From Flammeovirgaceae bacterium UBA2366 (GTDB lineage Bacteria > Bacteroidota > Bacteroidia > Cytophagales > Cyclobacteriaceae), in contig DDTK01000015.1 in NCBI GenBank assembly GCA_002344065.1, positions 389,842-453,841 on the forward strand: 64,000 nucleotides of DNA. Reading direction: 5' to 3'. Below are positions 44,119 through 52,800 of this stretch, one piece after another (the stretch's first letter is position 1; the number at the start of each line of letters is the position of its first letter). A model generated the notes under the pieces. That model had not been told where the DNA came from. It was given only the letters and a program-made list of their open reading frames with translations, and did no database searches. Position numbers and translations under genes: made by a program.

Positions 44119-45318
44119 TTAACGCAGGCCGTGAATCAAGTAACTCAGGCAATTAAGTGCAATAGAATAAATTACAAAGGACCTGAATAACCAGGTGGGT
44201 ATGTGCTTGTAACCAAGCGCCAGTAAAACCATGAGCGCAGGTAAGAAATCGAGCGCAAATCGTTGCGTGTTCACCTGCATCCAACCATTGTTGTGGTAGC
44301 AAAGAATGCTGAGCATGATCAACGTGATCGTGCTCCAGAACGCAATTTTGAATTTCATTTCTTCCTGGGCTTTTACGGAAAATATTATCCAGGGGGAGGC
44401 CATAAGTATTGATGTGCCGTATTGGTCCAGCCCAATGGCCGTTAAATTCATTGTGCCCGAAAAAATCAGGTTATGCCCTTTTAACATCAGGTGGTAGAAA
44501 TTGTATAGAAAATATTTTGTGCTGAATAGTCCGTATTGATTGATCCGTTCCTGGATAGGTTCTGCATAGATCAGGTATTGATAACCGGTGTCAAGAAAAT
44601 TATGGAACCTCAAGTAATTGAGTGCGAAATACGGAATCACGCAAACAAAGGCTGTAATGAACGAAACGAAAATATTTTTAAATGCGGTTCTTCGATCAGG
44701 CTCATTGACATAAAGAAAATAGATAATCAGTATTCCGTAAAAAATGGTCATCTGCCGGGTGAGAAATGCAAACGCAAATAATAAGCCGATTAACAGCGGT
44801 CTTTTTTTATCCTGTAGCTCAATGAGTAATAACAAAAGCAAACAAATGCATACCACATGGGCAAAACCATTTATGAAATCGCTGGTAAGCACAACCCACC
44901 AATAGCCGCTGCCAAAAAAGAAAGCCATAAATACCCAAATCTTCCCCGATGAATCACCCATGTGCTGTAACAATAGCCGATAAAAGAGATACATACTCAG
45001 GCACGAAATAAAAAGGCTTATCAGTATGGTATTAACATGACTGCCAAAAAGGGCCACTACCGGTGTTAATAGGGCAGCAGGAAAAGGAGGGAAGCACACA
45101 TAGTATTTACCTTCGAAAACGGAAGCATCCCAGAAGTAGTGATCGATATGAAGGTTGCCCTGAAGAAATGCTTTTGCCTGTAGTGCCGCAAGGTTCGAGT
45201 TGTAAGAATTTTTTTGAATAATAGGAATATGAAATAGTATATAAACCGAAAAAATCAGTATCCAATGTGGCCATTTCAGGTTTTGGAAACATAAAATTTC
45301 GTTGACAAATTTCTTCAT
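44119..45318 (-). CDS. GT-C/GT39-like membrane glycosyltransferase
   Basis: About 399 residues from the ATG at 45318 (a TTG at 45324 is also in frame), with about ten hydrophobic segments. The first loop runs ALQAKAFLQGNLHIDHYFWD, then EGKYYVCFPPFPAALLTPV, matching the ALxxGxLxLD...GxxYxxxPPxxALL layout of GT39-related enzymes. There is no long soluble C-terminal domain. It is paired with the preceding GT-C gene and divergently placed 54 bp from the DprE1-like gene. Donor and acceptor are not known. Confidence 0.65.
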   Translation of the reverse strand: MKKFVNEILCFQNLKWPHWILIFSVYILFHIPIIQKNSYNSNLAALQAKAFLQGNLHIDHYFWDASVFEGKYYVCFPPFPAALLTPVVALFGSHVNTILISLFISCLSMYLFYRLLLQHMGDSSGKIWVFMAFFFGSGYWWVVLTSDFINGFAHVVCICLLLLLLIELQDKKRPLLIGLLFAFAFLTRQMTIFYGILIIYFLYVNEPDRRTAFKNIFVSFITAFVCVIPYFALNYLRFHNFLDTGYQYLIYAEPIQERINQYGLFSTKYFLYNFYHLMLKGHNLIFSGTMNLTAIGLDQYGTSILMASPWIIFSVKAQEEMKFKIAFWSTITLIMLSILCYHNNGWMQVNTQRFALDFLPALMVLLALGYKHIPTWLFRSFVIYSIALNCLSYLIHGLR

Positions 45319-45372
45319 AAACAAAGAATTAAAGCGTAACTATAGGTGTTAAAGTTATGAGATTTTGATAAA

Positions 45373-46698
45373 ATGGCGAGTGATTTATTGACAAATTGGA
45401 ACAATTATCCAATCGAAAAATCCGAAGTATCATCACCTGTCTTCGCTGAAGATTTTTACACTCAACTGGCAGAAAGTTCTTCCTTCATTGTTCGTGGTAA
45501 TGGACGTTGTTATGGCGATGCATCACTATCTCCTCATGTTATTAGTGCGTTGAAGTTTAACCGGGTGCTTAATTTTGATGAAGCCCGAGGTATACTTACC
45601 TGCCAAAGCGGTTTATTGCTTTCTGATATTTTGGATTTGATTATGCCGCGGGGTTGGTTCCTGCCGGTTACCCCCGGTACCCGGTTTATTACGGTTGGGG
45701 GAGCCGTTGCCTCAGATGTTCACGGTAAAAATCATCATAAAGATGGTTCATTTTCGCAGCACATCGTTTCCATGAAAGTTCTCTCACCCAATGGTGAAAT
45801 TGTGGTTTGCAGTGCATTGGAAAACAGCGAATATTTTTGGTTTACCTGTGGCGGAATGGGACTTACGGGGATTATACTGGAAGTTACCTTTACATTGAAG
45901 AAGATTGAGACCGGTTATATTAAACAGGTACAGATTAAGTCAGAGGGACTGGATGAGGTATTGGATCTCTTTGAGCAATATAGCCACTACACGTATTCTG
46001 TTGCGTGGATAGATTGTCTTAAAAAGGGACCTCATTTTGGACGAAGTATACTTATGCTTGGCGAGCATGCTACGATTCCTGAATTGAATGGACGTCAACA
46101 TGTTTATCCCAAAAAATCAAAAACCTTGTCTGTGCCATTCCACTTTCCCTCTTTTGTATTAAATGGGCTATCGGTTAAGGCTTTTAATTCTGTTTTTTAT
46201 GCCAAGAATTATAAACGGGAAATGCACTCCATAGCTAGTTGTGAAAGTTTCTTTTACCCCCTGGATGCTATTTTACATTGGAACAGAATCTATGGAAGGA
46301 AGGGATTTGTTCAGTATCAATTTGTCGTTCCGAAGGATAGGGGGAAAGAAGGAATCCGGGAGATTTTAACCAGGATCAGTAATAAGGGGTGGGGTTCGTT
46401 TTTAGCCGTGCTCAAGCTTTTCGGAACGCAACAAGGCCCTATTTCTTTTAATATGGAAGGCTATACCCTGGCGCTTGACATACCCATTAATGCAAAGCTC
46501 TTCGCCTTTTTGGATGAACTTGATATAATGGTAAAAGAGTATGGAGGACGTATTTACCTGACCAAAGATGCCCGCATGAAAGCAGAAATATTTCACAGTA
46601 CATATCCTAATGCTTCAAGGTTTACTTCATTTCTTAGTGAGATTGATCCGGAGAAGAAAATAGTATCATCACTTTCAAGACGCCTTTCCATTAAATAG
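45373..46698 (+). CDS. FAD-binding oxidoreductase, DprE1-like (polyprenyl-phosphoryl-ribose 2'-epimerase, oxidase part)
   Basis: A 441-residue VAO-family flavoprotein. The FAD-binding parts are FIVRGNGRCYGDASLSP, PVTPGTRFITVGGAVASDVHGKNHH (with the GKNHH motif known from DprE1) and GGMGLTGIILEVTF. The C-terminal half, LKLFGTQQGPISFNMEGYTLALDIPI, aligns with mycobacterial DprE1, where the benzothiazinone-reactive Cys387 sits; here that place reads Ala. DprE1 oxidises the 2'-OH of polyprenyl-phosphoryl-ribose to a ketone. The DprE2-like reductase gene follows 4 bp later, so the epimerase pair is complete. Confidence 0.87.
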   Translation: MASDLLTNWNNYPIEKSEVSSPVFAEDFYTQLAESSSFIVRGNGRCYGDASLSPHVISALKFNRVLNFDEARGILTCQSGLLLSDILDLIMPRGWFLPVTPGTRFITVGGAVASDVHGKNHHKDGSFSQHIVSMKVLSPNGEIVVCSALENSEYFWFTCGGMGLTGIILEVTFTLKKIETGYIKQVQIKSEGLDEVLDLFEQYSHYTYSVAWIDCLKKGPHFGRSILMLGEHATIPELNGRQHVYPKKSKTLSVPFHFPSFVLNGLSVKAFNSVFYAKNYKREMHSIASCESFFYPLDAILHWNRIYGRKGFVQYQFVVPKDRGKEGIREILTRISNKGWGSFLAVLKLFGTQQGPISFNMEGYTLALDIPINAKLFAFLDELDIMVKEYGGRIYLTKDARMKAEIFHSTYPNASRFTSFLSEIDPEKKIVSSLSRRLSIK

Positions 46699-46702
46699 AT
46701 CG

Positions 46703-47434
46703 ATGAAAACAGCTCTTATTCTTGGCGCTACTTCAGAAGTAGCTTTAGCACTGGCTGATCAATTGGCAGCAAAGTCTGTTAACCTGATATTGGCTGCCCG
46801 CAATGTTGAAAATATTCTTCCGGTAAAATCTGACTTATCCATTCGTTATGGTATAACGGTTTCGGTTGTAGCATTTGATGCAGCTAACCCCAGTACACAC
46901 AAGCATTTTTACGAAAGCCTTGTGCCTAAACCCGATACCGTAATCTGTGTTTTTGGTTATCTGGGAGATCATACACGGGCCCTGACCGATTGGGAAGAGT
47001 GTACGACTATCTTGAATTCAAATTATGTTGGCGCGGTTTCTATACTGAATGTCATTGCCAATGATTTTGAGAATCGAAAAGAAGGGATGATTGTGGGATT
47101 AAGTTCCGTGGCCGGAGAACGTGGACGCCAGAGTAATTATTTATACGGAAGTGCAAAGGCCGGTTTTACAGCATACTTATCCGGATTAAGAAACAGGCTT
47201 TTTAAAAGTGGCGTTCAGGTAATTACTGTAAAGCCGGGTTTTATGAAAACGCGTATGCTTAAAGGCATGAAAACATCTCCGTTTCTTACCGCTCAACCTG
47301 AAAAGGCTGCCGCGTTGATTATCCGGGCGATGCACCATAAGAAAGATGTTGTGTATGTGTTGCCAACCTGGAAATGGATCATGTTGATCATCAGAAACAT
47401 TCCGGAGTTTATTTTTAAAAAGCTTAAGCTTTAA
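46703..47434 (+). CDS. SDR oxidoreductase, DprE2-like (polyprenyl-phosphoryl-2-keto-ribose reductase)
   Basis: A 243-residue short-chain dehydrogenase with the cofactor site ILGATSEVALALA, active Ser in GLSSVAGERGR and the Tyr/Lys pair in YLYGSAKAG. The VKPGFMKTRML and LPTWKWIM stretches are typical of DprE2-like proteins. Together with the preceding flavoenzyme it would turn the lipid-linked ribose into lipid-linked D-arabinose. Four bases separate the two genes. No polysaccharide gene continues on this strand downstream. Confidence 0.85.
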   Translation: MKTALILGATSEVALALADQLAAKSVNLILAARNVENILPVKSDLSIRYGITVSVVAFDAANPSTHKHFYESLVPKPDTVICVFGYLGDHTRALTDWEECTTILNSNYVGAVSILNVIANDFENRKEGMIVGLSSVAGERGRQSNYLYGSAKAGFTAYLSGLRNRLFKSGVQVITVKPGFMKTRMLKGMKTSPFLTAQPEKAAALIIRAMHHKKDVVYVLPTWKWIMLIIRNIPEFIFKKLKL

Positions 47435-47439
47435 AGATT

Positions 47440-47636
47440 GTTAAACCCAGAGTTGTCATTAGAAAAATTTATGGGTAGCAATTATTTGACGAATACTGAC
47501 GGTGTTGTCAATATTGTCAGGGTTTAACCCCGACATTGAAAATGAAGAAACGCTTACTTTGCAATACTTCATGCAACTTCTTCATTTTCAATTGTCGGCA
47601 CGTAGTGCAAAAAAGTCTAATGACTTTTTGGGTTAA
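47440..47636. repeat. Nested inverted-repeat element, possible MITE
   Basis: Outer arms are GTTAAACCCAGAGTTGTCAT and on (47440-47463) against TCTAATGACTTTTTGGGTTA and on (47615-47636), imperfect with a few mismatches. Inner arms are CCGACATTGAAAATGAAGAA (about 47530-47549) against its complement with one extra T (about 47578-47598), leaving a loop of about 28 nt. The rest of the gap to 47820 shows no convincing gene; a short REP-like piece (TCCGCCTGTGGCGGA) lies near 47752. Confidence 0.6.
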
Positions 47637-47820
47637 AATTGAATCTCAAAAATACGTTCACCTCTATCCGCAAGATAGAATGGGATCGCGGTCAAAGCCT
47701 GCGGTAACTAAAGCCAATACCGTGTTCAGCATCAAAAATCGAGATTGCTTCTCCGCCTGTGGCGGATCGCCATGAAGATAATATTCTTGAGATGACTTCT
47801 AATAGACTATTGCCTTCTGA

Positions 47821-48603
47821 CTATTTCTTTCTGAAGGTTATAAACTCTTTGGAGATCAGGTGCTTGGCCGGCCACCAATAAAACGATGTGTTGGCAAACA
47901 GACTGATTTTATTAAGCTTGGTATGACTGTACCTGAACTCCTGCTCAACCGGCAGCGGCTTCATAAATTTGATCAGCTTTTTGTGCGTCATATGATTCAG
48001 TTCCAGGTATTCCTGCACCAGATCATATTGGCCGAGGGTAGTCTGGTTTCGTTTCCTGATCATGTTCACCAGTATTTTCTGAGGTACGTATTGAAGCCAC
48101 GGAACGTTGATAATGCGTTGCATGTGGCTGGCGTATGGCCCTTCCCAGGGCGGGTAACTAAAATACAGCAAACCTCCACTTTTCAAATTTCGGTTTACAA
48201 GTATGTTAAGGATTCCCGGTATCCAGTCGGGTTTGATGTGCTCAATCACATCGTTGAGAATTATCACATCATATTCTTTATCAATCGGATTCTCGATTAT
48301 ATTTTTTTGTGAAAACGTTACCTTGTCGGTGGGATATTTTTTCAGCAAGGCAAAGGCTACTTCAATATGTTTTTCATCAATATCATAGCCGTCTACAAGG
48401 GCGCCTAAGTTATTGGCCATCCAGATGCTCATACCGCCAACGCCACAACCAAAGTCCATCACGGTCTTTCCGTTGAAGTCAAAATGTTTTTTCAAAAGCT
48501 TTTTATCAATGTCAAGGTGTCCGCCCTGGTCGAGCAAGGTTTCTTCTGCGTACTTGATGCCGTCTTGTATTCTATCCTGGTGTGTAACTTTTACTGAACT
48601 CAT
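47821..48603 (-). CDS. Class I SAM-dependent methyltransferase
   Basis: A 260-residue methyltransferase. Motif I is VMDFGCGVGGMSIWMA, followed by an acidic residue at the end of the second strand (GYDIDEKH), and the post-motif reads DVIILNDVIEHI, as in the Methyltransf_11/23 families. The C-terminal third is rich in aromatic residues and Lys (TSFYWWPAKHL). Being in the polysaccharide locus suggests O-methylation of a sugar. It lies 51 bp after the SGNH gene on the same strand. Confidence 0.83.
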   Translation of the reverse strand: MSSVKVTHQDRIQDGIKYAEETLLDQGGHLDIDKKLLKKHFDFNGKTVMDFGCGVGGMSIWMANNLGALVDGYDIDEKHIEVAFALLKKYPTDKVTFSQKNIIENPIDKEYDVIILNDVIEHIKPDWIPGILNILVNRNLKSGGLLYFSYPPWEGPYASHMQRIINVPWLQYVPQKILVNMIRKRNQTTLGQYDLVQEYLELNHMTHKKLIKFMKPLPVEQEFRYSHTKLNKISLFANTSFYWWPAKHLISKEFITFRKK

Positions 48604-48654
48604 TGAGTATGGAAATATTTATAATTTGAACTATAGAAATAAACGTTGTTTGAA

Positions 48655-49746
48655 TTAGTGTACAGGATTTAATGCTTGCGAAACCAGGGGTGTTAATTTT
48701 TCGGCTATGATTTTGTTGCCTGCTTTGGTAACATGACAGAAATCAATGTAGATATATTCCTGGCCATCAAAGGCAGTGGTAAAGTCGTATATCCACGGAT
48801 GATCTTTTTCCCTGATCAGTTCCTGAAGTTCGTGGTAAACAAAGCGAAAATTTTCTCCCAACTCTTCGTGCAGTTGAAGGTGCTCGACCCGTGGTGAACC
48901 GATATAGGAAACGGGTTGCAAAACAGCTATAAATTTTCCGCCCCGGCTGGTAACCAGTTCATGGGCCATTTCCCAGTTTGCCATGAGCATGCTTGCAACA
49001 CTTCGTCCTTTATCAGAGTCCAGGCAATTGTATAGCGAAGGTTTTTCATCACCCGTATTTTGACGATACTGGATAAGCAGTAAAATGTTTTTAGTGAACA
49101 GGTTATTCAGTACGGTTAAAATCACTTGTTTGCCACCGCCATAAATCTTTTTTTGAAATAACGGTATTAGCCGGTGACCGGGAAGTTCCTGAATTTCTTC
49201 AGGACATAGAAAAGCAGCATCGTTTACACCATCGTAAAAAATAACAAGGTCTGCTTTTTCACCTTTGGCATATATCGAAATTAAAGCATCCAGGTTTTGC
49301 CGGGAGTTATACGCAAGCTGGGCGTGGTTGACCACCGTGCCCGTGTTGATTTGGTGATGGATAAGTGCCGGTATGGTGTTCGCATCGTCCGATCCTTCGC
49401 CCCACAGGGTAGAACCGCCAAAGAAATGAATGGCCGGTGTTGGTGATGCACCAGCCGGGGGTGTATGTACTCTGTGTCCATGCTCATCAATCGTTAAGGT
49501 TTTACCCGCATAGGGAAGCATTTGCCATTCGGCAAAGGGCTTGTAACGATGGGCTGTAGCATGATAGTCATCAAAAATAAGTTTAGCATACGCATGGTCA
49601 TCGTTATAACCGGGAAGTAAATGCCTTTTTTCAGCTCCTATTTTCCCCAAATAAATTCCCACTGCCCAGTTGGTGATGACCAGCAGCATCAAGAAGACAA
49701 ATACACTTATGGAAAGACTCTTGAGATAAGAAAGTATTTTTTTCAT
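48655..49746 (-). CDS. Membrane-anchored SGNH/GDSL hydrolase
   Basis: A 363-residue protein with an N-terminal membrane segment (SISVFVFLMLLVITNWAVGIYL). The SGNH blocks are visible: FFGGSTLWGEG (nucleophile Ser), a Gly/Asn block around LAYNSRQN, FYDGVNDAAF (GxND) and YIDFCHVT (catalytic DxxH). It is probably a periplasmic O-acetyl esterase or transferase acting on a glycan, matching the acyltransferase in this locus. Precedes the methyltransferase gene in the same direction. Confidence 0.83.
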   Translation of the reverse strand: MKKILSYLKSLSISVFVFLMLLVITNWAVGIYLGKIGAEKRHLLPGYNDDHAYAKLIFDDYHATAHRYKPFAEWQMLPYAGKTLTIDEHGHRVHTPPAGASPTPAIHFFGGSTLWGEGSDDANTIPALIHHQINTGTVVNHAQLAYNSRQNLDALISIYAKGEKADLVIFYDGVNDAAFLCPEEIQELPGHRLIPLFQKKIYGGGKQVILTVLNNLFTKNILLLIQYRQNTGDEKPSLYNCLDSDKGRSVASMLMANWEMAHELVTSRGGKFIAVLQPVSYIGSPRVEHLQLHEELGENFRFVYHELQELIREKDHPWIYDFTTAFDGQEYIYIDFCHVTKAGNKIIAEKLTPLVSQALNPVH

Positions 49747-49802
49747 GCGCGAGTTTGCCCTAAAGTTAATAGCACAGAAGGGAATATAAAATCTGGAAAG
49801 GG

Positions 49803-52800
49803 TTACTTCTTAATGATTAGTTTGTGTCGTTGAATACCTGTTTCCCCTTCAAGCGCAAGAATATAGAGGCCGGAAGAAAACGCTAATTCAATTTCCGAGT
49901 GGTCAGCGGTCAACAGACCTGTTTGTACAACCTGGCCCCAGCTATTGAGCAGGGTATACGGTGTTGGTTTTAAAATTCCTTTAACCGAAACTGAATGTTC
50001 AGCAGGATTGGGATACAATTGAATGGCGGGCTGCCTCGGTTCGATTCCTGTAATGACATAAGCAAACGGAGGAGAGGTTTTTGAGCACGATGACTTTGTT
50101 ACCCGCACTTGGTAGTCACCGCTAATCAATGGAGTATAGTTAGGCTCTGTGGCCCCGTGTATTTCTTCACCGTTCAGCAGCCATTGAATATCCGCAGTAA
50201 CGCTCGACACCAGTTGATCTTGTTCGATTGAAATTTCAGGTAGTGGTAGTTCAACCGTGGCCAGGAGTTGAAAGCGTTTATGACCAAAGGTGTTGGGGTC
50301 ATCGGTAATTTGAAAGGTGTAGTGCTGATTGGATTTTACCTGCACGTTCACCGCCAGGTAGTTGTCCTGTAGGAAAAATTCCCGTTCGGTTTCCAAGGCA
50401 GATCCGGAGAATTCAAGTGTATACGTGCCGGGTTTGGTATGTTGCACGGAGAGTGTTACCCCTGCAGTACACGTATCGGGCATATTTTTTATGGCTACCA
50501 AAACTGAATCAGCTGTCAGAGTCGATAAATTGTAATAACCATTTTCTTTTTTTAATCCATCGTAACGGGGATCAAAAGCCAGGCCTGACCGGTTGTTGAA
50601 TTTTAGAAAAGTACGATCGATTAATCCGTTATGATTTAACGATATGCTTAAGTTTGATGCATCTTCGCTTTTAGTTCGGAACAAAGTAGCTTGAGTAGTA
50701 GACTTTGCGGTTTCCTGTACCGTTAAAGATGTGTTTTCTGCAATTGCCTTCACCCAGAAGGACTGCCCTTGGGCAATCAGGCCGACAAATTCTTCTTCCT
50801 CATTTCCAACCTCCCCATCCCACCACAGGAATCTGCCATTACCATTATCATACTCATTATCTCTTATGTACACTGTTGGATTAATACCCGTGCTTTGCCA
50901 ACCTGCTCCCCCCCATTGAATGGGAGATGCATACGGATTGCCCAACAGGCTCCAGCCCGCGTTGGGCAGTGCAGAACCTGCGTTCAGCTGAAACGGAAAA
51001 TCACCGGTATGCACTTCACCGGCTACGGTAATTGTAGTGGGGTCATCTGCCTTTCGAACGAATACCGCATAGCCTCTTCCCATCGAAAATTCAGCAGCAC
51101 TTGTTGTGGTTGGATAGGGGAGCCAGCCGCCCGGCTCTGTATAATAAAAGAGCGAAGGATTGGTAGTCAGCCCTGGCCCGGTTGACCGGCCACCAAAATT
51201 TCCCGTTACCGGTACACGCTTCTGAAGGTCACCTACCGTTGCACCGTGCACCGGAAAACCCAGGTAACGGTACATCCTTCCGGGGCGAACATAACGTTGA
51301 AACCGAACGTCACCCGTGATATCTCCCGTGCCCTCAACGCGTTCAATGCGGGCGGTCTGATCATCTGTAGAAATCAGCGTAAGAAATCCATTTGCATTCA
51401 GTGTTCCGTTCAGCATCTTCACCGATTCCGCCACGAACAGGGAATCCTGAAGGATGAGCGCACCTGCTCCTGTGAGGTTAGCGGTTACGGCCGACACATG
51501 ATCAACCAACGGCTTGGTGTACAGGTAGGAGTTGGAGGATGACGATGAGGTAACGGATAGATTACTGTTATCAAAAGCAATACGGCCGGTTTGGTTTTGA
51601 GGGTTGATGGTACCCGACCCGATAATGGTTAAATGATTTTTACCCAAGCCTAATTCACTTCCCGCGTGTACGATTAATCCGCCACCGGTGGTTGATCCCA
51701 ATTCCAGTGTTTTCGGTAAGGTGCCTTGCGTGACACTCACCACCGAATTTCCTAAAATAGTGAGTTGATTAAAAACCGCTTTGGTACCCGACAAGTTGAT
51801 GGCATGTGGCTGACCTGCGGAAAGCGTAAGACTGAACTTGGTGACCGGATTGAATTCACTATCCTCAAGCAAGGTAAGATTACCCGTGAGCTGGATGTTG
51901 CTGGTGTTGTTGGCCGCACCGTTTACGGTTACATCGTTGCCGATGACCAGGTTGCCGGTGATGATGGTGGCGTCACTGCCCAATGTTTTGGTGGTGCCCG
52001 CACCAAGAATTTCTACGTGGCCGTAAGTCTGTGCCGGTATGGTTGTAGCATTGGCACCAAAGCGCACGGTAGACGTTGGTGATACCGTACCAAACGTTAC
52101 CGGCTGACTGGTATTTACGTTGACGATACCATTCCCTTCTATATTTATTACACCCGTAAAATTGTTGTTCACCGTCATCTCCCCATTGTTTCGTACCCAA
52201 ACCGTGGATTCGATGCCGCTAATGGTCAACGCTCCGGTTTGAGACGCTGCTTTGTTAACGTTAAATACCTGGAAGTTGCCTGAGAATGAACCGGGTGAAG
52301 TACCGTTGCCATTGCCGGAAGGATCATTGCCCCAGGAAGCCAAAAGACTTAAGTCGGCCCCAGGCTTTGGGTAGTAGTGTTGGAGGATTGGATTGGTGAC
52401 AGAAAATTTAACACATTTTGTAATGCCATTGGCGGTATTGGGTGTTGCACAAATCACATGATCGCCTGAGAAAATTTTCCAACCGTTTGGCGGGAATATT
52501 TCGAACACCGTAATACCATCAGCATTCCAGCCTCCTACTCGTCTGGTGGATTGGTGGCTGTTTACCCTGAATACTACGTCATCCCCTGGACTGGCGAGTG
52601 CAGCCCGGACATTAAAGTCATTGACGCCAATGGAACTTTTGTTGATAACCTGATCATTCACCAAAGGGCCTATGTTGGTGTGTGTTGCGGCATTAACAAG
52701 TGTGAAGCCGGTAATCCGGTTGGCATCAGCTGAACCTAATAAAGTAATTGTAATATCGTCACTGCCGGTTGCACCCTGGTTATCAGTAACGGTAAGCGTG

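Noticed and set aside
47536..47775. 79-residue plus-strand frame downstream of the DprE2-like gene
   Set aside because: It runs over the nested inverted repeats and a REP-like piece, has no domain-like pattern and its composition looks random.
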